Positions 10,341-20,639 of a stretch of DNA of 64,000 nucleotides are shown here, in pieces (the stretch's first letter is position 1; each line of letters opens with the position of its first letter). A model generated the notes under the pieces. The model had not been told where the DNA came from. It did not search any database and saw only the letters and a program-made list of their open reading frames with translations. Source of the DNA: Silurus meridionalis. Its lineage: Eukaryota > Chordata > Actinopteri > Siluriformes > Siluridae. The DNA lies in assembly GCF_014805685.1 (NCBI RefSeq), contig NC_060885.1:31857132-31921131 (forward strand), written 5' to 3'. Position numbers and translations under genes: made by a program.

Positions 10341-10646
10341 AATAGATCAGTGTGCTGAGAGTCACATTCGAGTTTTTTCAGTTTATGTGAAAAGACTCGA
10401 ATGTGACTGTCAGCACACTGATTGCAAAAAATGTCGATAGTTTATTTGACCTGGAACTAAAATACGTACTCAAAATATACGATGGAGTACATGGCATCGT
10501 ATGTTTTGTGTACGTATTTTAGTTCCAGGTCAAATAAACGATCTACATGTTTTTTTTGCGATCAGTGTGCTGAGAGTCACATTCGAGTCTTTTCACATAA
10601 ACTAAAAAAGACTCGAATGTGACTCTCAGCACACTGATCTATTAAT
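10338..10646. repeat. 309-bp compound palindrome (triple-hairpin foldback)
   Basis: Hairpin 1 pairs 10346-10373 with about 10395-10422 (stem ATCAGTGTGCTGAGAGTCAC...). Hairpin 2 pairs 10441-10469 exactly with 10510-10538 (29 bp, TTTATTTGACCTGGAACTAA...). Its loop is itself partly palindromic around TATACGATG/CATCGTATG. Hairpin 3 pairs 10561-10588 with 10610-10638 and uses the same stem sequence as hairpin 1 in inverse order. The whole unit is therefore an inverted repeat closed by ATTAATAGATCAG and CTGATCTATTAAT. Single worn halves of the outer hairpin occur inside the hAT-like family B copies near 20292-20340 and 31715-31775. The near-perfect arms suggest a recent origin. Confidence 0.93.
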
Positions 10647-11035
10647 AAAATGTTTTTAATGACTCCAACACTGATTTCTATTACGCCCAAAACCTTCTTT
10701 TTAACTACTTAAAAGGTCACGTGTGATGTGGCGAGATCGCGTCTGGAGTTTCTCCATCGTGTATTCCTCTCTAAATGTTCTGAACTGTAGGTTGGTGATA
10801 GGTAGATTCACCAAGCGCCAATCAAAACAAGTTCCAAACAGAGCGCACGCTCGATCCTGATCGGTGACTCGCTGTGTGTTTGACCAGTTACGTTTATTAT
10901 CGTCATAAATAAAAAAGTGAACTGATCCCACAAAATGGATTTGAGTAAAAAATAAGAGATTTGATTTTGCAATGTTGTGAAGTAAAATTAAATAAAAATA
11001 CTTCAGTAAAGTACAGATACATGAAAAAGCGACTG
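10640..11035 (+). mobile_element. hAT-like family B, copy 1 (right part only)
   Basis: After the foldback, the sequence follows the right half of the copy at 31510-32111. Shared marks are CTGATCTATTAATA-AATG, GATGTGGCGAGAT, a CTCTAAATGTTCT block, GACCAGTTACGTTTAT and CATAAATAAAAAAGTGAACTGAT. It is also the complement of the left half of the copy at 19523. The outer terminus is eroded. No transposase is encoded. Confidence 0.75.
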
Positions 11036-11164
11036 TAATGATTACTGCTGGTAGGATGAATAAGGGATAAAGGAAAAGGCAGAGATACGTGACACGTTTT
11101 TGTGACGCTCGCTCGATTGCAAGCGTGTGATCTTAGAAAAAGGGTTCCCAGGAAAGCGTGAGGC

Positions 11165-11167
<3 letters not shown>

Positions 11168-11221
<54 letters not shown>
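11168..11221. repeat. (GA)n microsatellite, about 27 units
   Basis: Uninterrupted GA tract, followed by a purine-rich tail to 11240. Minus-strand frames reading SLSLSL are translations of it. Confidence 0.97.
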
Positions 11222-11227
<6 letters not shown>

Positions 11228-11431
11228 AAAGAGAGAAAAAAATGTCTTCCTGTGGCTGTAAGCCAAGTGCTATGATTTGAAAGGCAAATGAACTGGCAAA
11301 ACGTGTTGCAATCCAGGTGGACTCACGTCTCACAGTCAACACCAGGGTGAATTTCCCACATGGATGTAACGTATATGTAACATGTTTTCTCAATGAATAT
11401 GCACAGGACCACACACACTCTTCCACACCCA

Positions 11432-11432
<1 letters not shown>

Positions 11433-11479
<47 letters not shown>
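11433..11479. repeat. (CA)n microsatellite
   Basis: CA tract of about 23 units; the minus frame VCVCVC is an artefact of it. Confidence 0.97.
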
Positions 11480-11481
<2 letters not shown>

Positions 11482-11570
11482 TTCATGCCTCAGGCAAAGT
11501 CTGTCTTGTTATAGTTTTAGTGACTGCGTGTCTGAAACGTTAATGGTGAAGTGATTGTGCTTGGTGTGTT

Positions 11571-11576
<6 letters not shown>

Positions 11577-11620
<44 letters not shown>
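11577..11620. repeat. (TG)n microsatellite
   Basis: TG tract about 100 bp from the CA tract and complementary to it, so the pair could fold on one strand. Imperfect TG extends on both sides. Confidence 0.97.
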
Positions 11621-11623
<3 letters not shown>

Positions 11624-11624
11624 A

Positions 11625-13600
11625 TGTGCGGGTGAGTGTGTTTGGTCAGGCGGCAGCTGTTAAAATGCTGCTGAACAGACTGTCCACAGGGAGACACTGC
11701 CGACACAGAAACGTGCTCAGCCACCGACTGCTGTTTGGGATATTTACCAGTGTTAAACACACACTTAGTGACAGCGCGCTCACCACGTGTGACCCCGCAC
11801 GACTGCGAAATAAACCCCGGTAATATTTTACGCGGTATAAATCGGACACAACCTCTTCCTCCGCCTGGTTAAGCCTCGCCTGAGGCCGGAGCTGAGTCGA
11901 GATGGGATCAAACCCTGCGGCTAACCTGGCTGACAAAATAAAACGGGCCCAGTTGTTTTTTTGTCATTCGAACACATGGTTTAAAACGGAATACACAGGT
12001 AGTCAGTGATTAACTGTATGATGGAGTTGCGTTCCGATGACCCCGTCGTGACTTGAAAATAAGTCGAGACGTGGCCTAGTCTAACCAGGAGTCTTAAAGA
12101 AAGGTGATCAGTATGCGGTATTATACTGTAAATTGCTAATACAAATTATTATATATATATATATATATGGACGAGCGCCGTTTTGCGAGTGGACTTGCGG
12201 TAGAAGCACACAGATGAGGATGATGATACTGATCAGTGCGCTCTATTTCAGTGTCTGGCAACGCCGGTAAAAAGAAGAGAGACAAGAGCTAATATTTGGC
12301 TTTAAGACACAGAAAAAAAGACTGCCGCCAAGAGTAAGGCATCTTCTCAAGATACATACATCCTGGTAGCGCCCCAACGTATCGCACCGCATACATATAT
12401 TTTTACACATTTATTACAATTGGAAACACAATTGTTGGAGATACAACTGTTGTTATACGTAGCTATAACTTAATAACTTGCGTATTTTCCCCGCCATTAA
12501 AACACAGCCATTAAACGGCATATTGATATTAAAATATTAACACGCTTTCATAACTGTACATTTGTGACTGCCATTTTTTTTTTTCTGTTATTGGATTAGA
12601 TGTTCAAATATCCTGTATTTGGTTTAACAAACTATCGTAGCGTTAAAGAAATCACAGCTATGAGCTCTGGGAAATTGGATGGGATCTCATTCTCTTGGCA
12701 ATCGTTTCATTTCTTTTTCAATCACTTCGTCTTATTTCAATTAAGATGTTCCTCATCCAGCACGGAGGTCGAGGGGGTATCGGGTCGGCTGCTCCGGCAA
12801 ACATTTTCGTCGAGCGTGCAAAATCATATCCTGACAGTTCCGCTGATTTAGAGGCTGGAACATTATAAATAGCGGCTAACGTAGCGAAGTAATGATCGCC
12901 CCATGTAGTCTCTTTCGAACGCTTGATTTTACAAACATTACGTTCAAAATTCAACGTTATCGCGGCGCTCGCATGCAGGGCCGTACTAATATCACTCTAT
13001 TTACACTAATCAGGAAGATGAAAGGGGATCGGGGAAGCTCATTCTGGTGGAAAATGGGATTGGAGAGGCTTCGTCAAACACGGGACATTGTCTCTTGTGT
13101 TACTAACCCTTTCATCAAGCAAATTAACAGCGATTTTGGGTAATAACGTGAACCCCGTCTCTGCTCGCCCTCGTCGTCTTTTAATAAAGTAAATGAACTT
13201 CTAACCTCTGAAAATAGCCGGCAAAAAAATGAATGATTGACTGATCGGCCTGAAGGATGCCATGCGTAAGTGTGCACACAGTGTCTTAAAGGAATTCTCG
13301 ACCTCTGTGTATGAAATGCAGACCAAGAAAACATTTTTTCCTTTATATTGTGTTCATTGCAAAGGCTGGCTACAACCTGAACAACACTAGTAAAAGACAT
13401 ATATATGCGAAAAATTATACTAATTATATGTAATTTCAACTATATAAAGAAAAGATAATAACTGTTGGCGAATTGCTACGGTATAAGAAGTTTTAAGTAC
13501 AACAGGAAGTGCTGTTCCTAATACATATTTAGCTTTAGCTTTTACTCCAGACACACTGACTTTTATTAATTTTGCACCAATGCACCCCAAAAATATGATA
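11625..13600. other. Unassigned sequence, no gene seen
   Basis: Contains an (AT)10 run at about 12150-12169. A segment at 12000-12080 (GTTGCGTTCCGATGACCCCG, AAATAAGTCGAGACG) has the style of a worn DNA-transposon terminus. Several 60-120 codon frames overlap on both strands without a domain. 12740-12990 is richer in CpG than its surroundings. Confidence 0.5.
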
Positions 13601-13604
13601 TGTT

Positions 13605-13990
13605 ACTATACAATATATGGATAAAAGTTTGTGAACACCATAAGATTATGTGCTTTTTTATTCATTGAGTCTCCATTTGCTGTTCGAATAACCTCCACTC
13701 TTCTGGGAAGATGTTTTACCAGGTTTTGTGGAGATTTGTGTTAATTCTGCCAGCTAGTACAGGTTTGGAGCTCTACAGCAGGAGATCTTCCACTCCAACC
13801 AATATCTTCATAGAACTGGATTTGTGTACAGCGGTATAGCAATGCTGAAACAGATCTGGTTCTCCAAGTTCGAGTGATGGGGAAATTTCATGCTGCCACA
13901 TCCGAAGACGTCCTACACAATTATGTGTCTCCAACTTCGAGAAACAACCACATGTTGTATGGTTGAAAAAGTCAGGTATCAATGTATATC
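13605..13990 (+). mobile_element. DNA element A, copy 4 (best forward copy)
   Basis: Runs from ATATATGGATAAAAGTTTGT through CCTCCACTCTTCTGGGAAGA, TTTTGTGGAGATTTGTGTTA and GCAGGAGATCTTCCACTCCA to a GAAAAAGTCAGGTATCAATG end. The outer ends are partly complementary: ATGGATAAAAGTTTGTGAACACC against the worn GTCAGGTATCAAT terminus. No transposase is encoded. This copy defines the order of marks used to recognise the others. Confidence 0.65.
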
Positions 13991-13994
13991 TCTA

Positions 13995-14945
13995 AGCATG
14001 GCTTCAGGTTTCCAGATAAATCTGAAAGCGGCGTTTTCTTCTTAACACGCTCCACATCCACACTATCGTTTTCAATCGTATCTCACCCGCGTTCCTCAGC
14101 TTCTGTTTTCACACTTCACACTGCGACGCGAAAACACGTTCTCAAATGTATCCACTTTGGAAAATGTTTTTAAAAAAGCTACATTTCCGATGAAACACTG
14201 TCTCAGCGTTGGAAAGCCAAAACGGAGGGAAGAAATATGCGTTTTCAAACAAAAGAAATGTATCAGTATGGACATTCTTTTAGCTCTACGTATCTCTCTG
14301 TCCCCACTGCTGTTTGTTTTCCTGCGTATCCCTCCTTTTTCTTGATTTCCTCCTCTAAAAGAACAAAAGCTCCCTATTTCCAGCAGTTGACCTCTCCTTT
14401 TCTTGCCCGGTCTCTCTTTTATTTGTCATTTTTGCAACGCCGTGGTGAAGCCACCGTCGCGTCGGTGTCTCGGCTTCGGAATCCGAGAAAGACCGGGATG
14501 CCGCAAATGATCGTGCTGTGCCGTATCGGCCTCCTCCGACAGTGCGATAGAAATCTGCCTCTCGCCAGCAGCATGGAGGGAAAGGAAGATGAAGACGGCT
14601 TGTGCTTTCGGTTGAAAGCATCACCCTGCTGTGTCTCAAACAATTCCCTTACTCGCCTACTAAATTTAAAATGACAAAATTGCAAATTTATCAACGTCAA
14701 CATCTACTAGCCGTTCATTATCAGGCTGTTTTTTCTTGGTAGCTGTTTATTGTTGAATATTTGTGATTTAAAATCCCAAAGAAATGCAAAGTAAAGTGAA
14801 ATTTGAAAAATTTAATATATTTGTCCTATAGGACAGAGTCTCTTTTATTTGCTCGAGGACCCCAAGCCATTGACGAAAGGATCGTGACATATATATTTCA
14901 AAAACAGGTGTAAAATGAAGATAAAAGAACTTTTCACTTGTTACA
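13995..14945. other. Unassigned sequence with GC-richer patch
   Basis: 14440-14600 is richer in CpG and holds overlapping 94-145 codon frames on both strands, none with a recognisable domain or convincing splice sites. An unrecognised exon cannot be excluded, but I do not call one. Confidence 0.45.
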
Positions 14946-14949
14946 TGTA

Positions 14950-15135
14950 CAATAAATCTCATTTCTCAGCAATGTTAGGAAGCCAGGGTCAGAGTCAGCC
15001 ATAATACAGCACCCTTGCAGCACAGGGGATTAAGGGCCTCACACAAGGGCCCAAGAATGGCAGCTTGGCGATAGAGAGGCTTGAACCCCTGACCTTCCAG
15101 TCAGCATCTCAGAGCTTTAACCACTGAGCTCACAC
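14950..15135 (-). mobile_element. tRNA-derived SINE, family I
   Basis: On the minus strand a tRNA-like head (CTCAGTGGTTAAAGCTCTGA, then a GGTTCAAGCC B-box-like segment) leads into GGGCCCTTGTGTGAGGCCCT and a GGCTGACTCTGACCCTGGCT body. It ends near ACATTGCTGAGAAATGAG. Order and length fit a pol III SINE. The A and B boxes are only approximate by eye. Confidence 0.8.
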
Positions 15136-15172
15136 TTTTCCAATCACGTGGTGTGTTTACAAACACAAAATA

Positions 15173-15346
15173 TTACATTTATGGCATTTAGCAGACGCCC
15201 TCATCCAGAGCAACTGACATTTTTTTAACTGAGCAGCTATGGGGCCTTGCTCAGCGGCGCAGAAGTGGCTGCTTGAAGTGGCTAGGATTTGAGCTCATGA
15301 CCTTCAGATCGGAAGTCCAATGCCTTTACACTAACCAGCACATTGG
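15173..15346 (-). mobile_element. tRNA-derived SINE, family II (DANA/mermaid-like)
   Basis: On the minus strand: a head containing GGCATTGGACTTCCGATCTG, GGTCATGAGCTCAAATCCTA (B-box-like), a GGCCCC-type middle and the 3' tail GGCGTCTGCTAAATGCCATA. This tail is the hallmark of the mermaid-like SINE I associate with otophysan fishes. Other copies: 16366, 19148 (inverted), 24751, 26112, 33287-33802 (inverted, split). Confidence 0.8.
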
Positions 15347-15609
15347 TATATAATATGTACCAAGAGGTTGGAGATTGCCAGAGGTCGAAGCGTAGAATCT
15401 CGTACAATTCAATGTTTTTTAAACGGCGTATTTAAGCAGCAGCAAACTACAAATCAGCTTCCCGCCGTGGAAAAGAAAAAGGAAACAAATAAAGAAAAGA
15501 TTCGGTTAGTGAGAAAAAAAAAAAAAGCAGAAATGTTTGCATTAAGTAATGATTTGCATGTTAAGTGTAAATTAGCAGCATCAACACATAAAAGTCATGC
15601 AGAGTGAAA

Positions 15610-16060
15610 ATGAGTAAAAAAAAAAAAAAAAAAGAAAGAACAATAAAAAAAGGGGCAATTTAATGCAACAATTTAACGCGAGTTCTTTGAACAAAAGAGC
15701 CCTCGCGTATAAACAGCGCGCCGACAAAGCATGTCAAAGTCATGGAAATAGGAAAGGCAAACTCCCCCAGAGGACACTGAATGACAAACTCATCACAAGT
15801 CAGCAACCGCTGCATATTCATTCGCCACTGACATATACAGGGGCTCATTCATCAGTTGCCGCATAAAGTAACTCATTAAATTTTATGATGTTGCTATTGT
15901 GCTTCTTGCTTCAAGCCGTGGCACAGAACTGTCTGCCAAGGAGCCCAAAATTCCTCATTTGAATGCAATCACGGGATTGAACTTCCTCCCAAATTAGTCT
16001 TTCATGTCATCTGCCATATGAAAAGGTGCGCGAGAGCGTGACCCTTCTTTCATCTCGTCT
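15610..16060. promoter_or_regulatory. Candidate conserved non-coding element
   Basis: A repeat-free block of balanced composition between simple sequences. It includes AT-rich homeodomain-like words (CTCATTAAATTTTATGATG, CTGCATATTCATTCGCC) and a TGACATATACAGGGGCTCAT stretch. Frames on both strands (15660-15866) carry no domain. Conservation is only suspected from texture and cannot be shown without alignment. Confidence 0.3.
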
Positions 16061-16365
16061 TTTTTTTTTCATCTAAAACACATAACTGTATCTATATCCT
16101 GTGAAATGATGAATTTTTTACAAGTATTATTTGTTTTCAGTCATGAATGATGGATGTAATGCATTTATCAGTGCTGAAATTCTATGATTTACATTCTCCA
16201 TGTTAGACTTCCTAATAGCTATTGTATGTTGACAACAATGTGCACTCACAAAAGACAAAAAGAAAATCTCTGATCCTTCCTTTTAAATTGTATTCATCAG
16301 AAGCTTTCTATATGACAGGAAATAAAGTAGTTTCCATTTTTGCCCGTCAAACAGGTAAAGTAAAA

Positions 16366-16541
16366 GTGGCATCTTAGTGGTTAAGACCTTTGGATCCGAA
16401 GGTCGTGAGTTCAACTTCCATTTACACCAAGCCGCCACTCCGTTGGCCCCTTAGCAAGGCCCTTTACCCCATAGCTGCTGAGTTACATGAGATAAAATAT
16501 TACTGTATTTATGGAGAAACATCTGCTAAAAGCCATAAATG
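16366..16541 (+). mobile_element. tRNA-derived SINE, family II
   Basis: Head TTAGTGGTTAAGACCTTTGG, B-box-like GGTCGTGAGTTCAACTTCCA, middle GGCCCCTTAGCAAGGCCCTT and tail CATCTGCTAAAAGCCATAAA. Full-length in outline but diverged. Confidence 0.8.
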
Positions 16542-16544
16542 AAA

Positions 16545-17380
16545 ATTTAAGTTGTAAGCGTGGACCTGAGAAACGCCGGACCGTGTACACTTGATTTGCA
16601 TCAGAGCATCGGAATAAAAGTTAACGATGTGATGCGTCCATTTTCTATCGATTTCTCCTCCTGGTTCCCGAGCGCGCTCTTTCAGTGCTGCTGCTGCTAC
16701 GTAAATAAATGACGTACCACAACGCTACGGAGACCGAGGCGTGTCCTGAGAGTCACATAGAATACAGATTAACATGGCAGAGGTAGAGCTGCATCTTCCT
16801 GCAGACAAAACAGGAAACAAATGTCTGGTTTTATTTTTCTCTTTTTGCACTACAAAGGCCTGTTTGTAAAAGGGCCCATGTGTAGAAGTTAGAAGGCACT
16901 TAAGTCAATTTATTTGCTCTGTGTCTAAACCGATGAAATAAAAGCCGACTAGCTGTACCATACTGAATTGCACAGCATTCTATTTTTCCCATTGAATCGA
17001 ATCCCATCGATAGCTGCTACATACGTATTGTCATAGATGAGCATTCCCCAGTGCACACCATAGGACTGGTCCGAGGAATCGTTTAAGCAAATCATCTGCC
17101 TAACCTTCACCCTTAAATTCTACAGAATTGAGAAAGTACTCAGGTATGAGTACTCATTTCGTATGTTCGAACTCTCGGCTCCACGTATCTCATGTGCATC
17201 TGTTCGCCTGTCACTCGTTAGTTGAGTGCAGGGTAAACCATGTGCATCACGAAGTCAAAGCGCTACTATTTTTGAAGAAGGTAAGACAGAGGGCTGGTAA
17301 GATAGGAAGAGCGAACAGCTGTCATTCTGCATGAGACTATCAATCAGTTGATTAAGGTGAGAAAACAGGGCCCAGCCATT
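16545..17380. other. Unassigned non-coding sequence
   Basis: A CTGCTGCTGCTACGTAAATA patch and GACGTACC lie at 16685-16715. No gene or repeat recognised. Confidence 0.5.
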
Positions 17381-17670
17381 TCCCTGTCAACTCACTCAGG
17401 CAGGTTGAGACGCCGCCTCAGGAAGACGGGCAAATTCCACCTCGGCTAGCTGACGACTCCCGGCTTCTAGAGTCTAATCAAAACAAGACTGTCACTCGAT
17501 CGACTCCTTCATTGACTGTCGTTCCTCTTTAATTGTGCGGCTAATCAAAACAAACTGCCGTCGTCGGCCGATCGCTCGGGCTGCTCTCTGATGGATGAGG
17601 CAGATCATCAGCAGCATCGCGGTGATGGGTGATGTCGAGCATTAATCATCATTATCCGGCCCACGTGCAG
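17381..17670. promoter_or_regulatory. CpG-rich candidate regulatory block with duplicated motif
   Basis: The block is unusually CpG-rich for this window. CTAATCAAAACAA occurs at 17474 and again at 17541, each followed by a similar CGATCG/CGCTCG-containing stretch. TAATC is a core bound by several homeodomain factors. AGCATTAATCATCATTATCC follows at about 17638. Enhancer function is inference only. Confidence 0.35.
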
Positions 17671-19145
17671 CAAACACATACGTTTAGAAGACTTCCTGTA
17701 CTTACCTCAATCAAAGCAAAGAAAGAAAAGGAATCTGATTCGGCCCTAATTTTTGGAATGCGATGATTCTTCTGGGTTTTTTCTCCCCCTGTACAGAAGT
17801 GAAATTATTCCTAGGATTCGGTTCGACGCCAAATTCTTGCTAATTTTACAAAGCAAACTCGAAAAAACGCTCACTCAATTACCGAACAGCGTTGCCTGAA
17901 ATTATCTGCATCTCCGAAATATATGCGAAGGTATTATCGACTCCGACGCCACCGACTCATTCAGAACCTGATGCTCCTTTATGCAAACGCTTTGAAATGC
18001 TATCTTTCAGAGAAATCCACAGAGAGTTCTTCGTCATCACATGCCTGTCGCTTTAAGTTTAGTTGTGCAACATTCGCAGCGTTTTAACCCACAACTGAAG
18101 CTCCTCAAGCGATGCGTCTCTTTTTGAGCAGAACGCCGTGCAAATCCTGTAGCATATTTTTATGATCAGATTTATTAGATGTATAAAATCGATGTATACT
18201 TAAAAAAATAAAATAAATGAGAACAAGCAAACAAGTCAAGTTCGCTCAGAATGGCGGCCGTCTTCAAAGCAAAGGAAAGAGGTCACAGAATTCAAGCAGG
18301 AATAGATTTTTTCCCATGTAACCCTCATGCACAGAAATAAAACACTCCAGGGAAACGAGTCTTCGGAGACACCGTGACATCAAGAATATCAGGATGTGAA
18401 ACGCCCGTCTACCGCGGGTCCGCCTCGGCTCTCCGCCGGCTCTCCTGATGGATTGTCTGCTGCAGTGCTTCCTGAAGAACCACTCATCAATCAATGTCCA
18501 GGCTGACAGGACTCACGGACGGCCCCGCCCAAATAAATAGAGGTTATCGGGTCCTCTCAGAGCGCCCGAGCGACCCTAATGGGCCCTAAACGCCGATCTC
18601 GGAGGGGAAAAAAAAGAAATAAATAAAAGCACAGAGATGCTTTTTGGCAGGGAATGTATCTCGTAACTTCCTTCGAGGCCTCAACTCAGCATTTTGGGCC
18701 TTCAGGAATTAAATGTGACATTTAGCTCTTTCAATGAAAATGATATCTAGGGGATACGACAGTACAGACCAACGACACTGCGTGGGTTTTTGAGAGTTTT
18801 TCTTTTTTTTTTGTCCATGCAAATATTTTGTAATGGATTCATTTCCAAATTTTTAAATGAACTGCTCTTTTCTAAAACGATTCAAAATCCAAGGAGTAAC
18901 ATTTACTGTCAGGGTTCCCACGGCTCGTTGTTGTTTTCGCGAGCTTTCGTATCAAGTCAAACTCGATGAAAAACAATTAAAGGTACATCGAGTGGCCTTT
19001 GAGAAGCGACAGTGGAAATGTGCCATAACAAAATCTCTGAGAAAATGGACAGCGATTGGAATATTGACTTTATTTTTAGCATTCATGTTTCTCAGTGGAT
19101 TTTCCAGGGAGATTTACAATTGTCATTGATATGACTGAGTAGTTT
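17671..19145. other. Unassigned sequence, possible conserved pieces
   Basis: 18240-18740 is repeat-free and partly GC-rich (CCGCGGGTCCGCCTCGGCTC, then GCGACCCTAATGGGCCCTAA) and could hold conserved non-coding DNA. The 76-90 codon frames at 18264 and 18857 show no domain. Confidence 0.4.
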
Positions 19146-19147
19146 AT

Positions 19148-19240
19148 TAAGGGCCTTGCTCAAGGGTCCAGCAGTGGCAGCTCGGTGTTGGGATTTGATT
19201 TTTATGACCTTCTGATCATAAATCCAACATCTTAACCACA
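19148..19240 (-). mobile_element. SINE family II fragment
   Basis: Minus-strand copy of the head and middle: complement of AAGGGCCTTGCTCAAGGGTC and ATGACCTTCTGATCATAAAT. The tail is missing. Confidence 0.75.
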
Positions 19241-19522
19241 TTTATACTGCGTTTACTTCTCGTCTTAGCGGAAAAAAAAAATAGGTTAGAAATCAAGCCT
19301 GTCTAGAAATACAATTTATATCAATGAGTTTATGCTGTTTTTTTGCTCGGATAATTAGCTTGTGTATAAATGTCGATAGTGAATGTTTGGAAATGCTTCA
19401 TCTCTATGTGTGTAGGTGTGTAATTATGTGTCATTTCTGAAATGAATTTAAATGAATGTCACTTTGTTCAAGCGATATGAACTGTCAGGTTTTATCCAGC
19501 GATCGCAGGTGTAAGCTACACT

Positions 19523-20525
19523 TAGTGGTGGACTTAAGTCGCTTTTTCACGTATCTGTACTTTACTGTAGTATTTAAAATTGGGGACATTTTACTTCACT
19601 ACATTTCAAAGTCAAATCTCGTACTTTTGACTCTGCATTTTGTGAAATCAGTCGTTGCATTTCATTAATGAGGATAAAAGCGTAACTGGTCAAACACGCA
19701 GCGAGTTACCAATCAGGGTCGAGCGCATGCTCTGATTTAAACTCGTTCTGATTGGCGCTTGGTGGCATCTACTGAACTTACAGTTCAGAATCAGTTCAAC
19801 ATCAAGCAGAACATTTAGAGAGGAACAAACGATGAAGAAACTCCAGACTCGAACTCACTACAACATGTGACCTTATTTGTGTGATTTTTTTTTTATTGAT
19901 TATTTTCAAAAAGAAGAGGCAGTGCAACCTCGATACTCGTGGGGGTTACGTTTTATGACCCCCTGCGAGTAACAAAAACAATCGAGAGGTTTTGACTCTC
20001 CTTTAGATGGTTTCTTGTTAAAGGGGAATTGTACAGTAGTGTAAACTCAACAAAAATTACTTAATTGAATTACTTAAATGTCATAAATGTTATATTTACT
20101 ACTTTAAATAAATAATACAATAATAAAATAGTAACATTTTGATGTCATTTATTAGTACAAACTAACCAGTCTGGTTTCAAGCGAATTTCGCAAACTATCG
20201 AGGTCGCGAGTGTCAAGGTCGCGAGCATCGAGGTTCCTCTGTAATTGTAACACAAATCAATCAGTGTTTGACTCATTAAAATCATTCTATTAATAGATCG
20301 TTGTGCTGAGAGTCACATTAGAGTCTTTTTACATCAACTGAGTTGACAAAAATGATAATAGGAACATTATAGCCATAATAAATCATAGTACTTTGTATTC
20401 TTAAGTACATTTGAAGGGAAATATTTTTGTACTTTTACTCAAGTGAACGTTTAAAGCACCACTTTTACGTTTATTGGAGTCACATTTTACCGAGTAAATC
20501 TCTACTTTCACTTTGTCCACCACTG
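19523..20525 (-). mobile_element. hAT-like family B, copy 2, with nested insertion
   Basis: Ends TAGTGGTGGAC and GTCCACCACTG are inverted repeats of the CAGNG type seen in hAT elements. The right end continues inward with a complement of GTGAAAGTAGAGATTTACTC, matching the left end of the copy at 31510. The element is 1003 bp against 602 bp for that copy; most of the difference is the nested element at about 19920-20241 and its flanks. The half-hairpin GTGCTGAGAGTCACATTAGA near 20301 corresponds to the foldback at 10338. No coding sequence; no clear 8-bp target duplication remains. Confidence 0.75.
19920..20241. mobile_element. Nested inverted-repeat element, about 322 bp
   Basis: Left end CAGTGCAACCTCGATACTCG and right end GCGAGCATCGAGGTTCCTCTG are inverted repeats with few mismatches, again of CAGNG type. 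It interrupts the family B copy. No coding capacity. Target duplication is not visible, so the exact borders are uncertain. Confidence 0.7.
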
Positions 20526-20639
20526 CCTAGATGCACTGTGGCTGCTACAGAGCTGATCCCATGTGTATGATATCTCTGATATCAGTAAACCGTTACCACT
20601 TCCTTACATTGTGCCTTGTGTAATATTTTAAGCATTAAG

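Noticed and set aside
10338..10646. Hairpins as transcription terminators or a tRNA/miRNA cluster
   Set aside because: The stems are embedded in an hAT-like repeat, with no promoter or U-tract logic. A miRNA origin was considered, but the arms are too perfect and the host is a transposon relic; small-RNA data would be needed.
11133..11823. VCVCVC, THTHTH and SLSLSL frames
   Set aside because: CA, TG and GA dinucleotide tracts.
14237..14703. Overlapping 94-145 codon frames in a GC-richer patch
   Set aside because: Three frames on both strands are open together because stops are rarer at higher GC; no domain or splice context.
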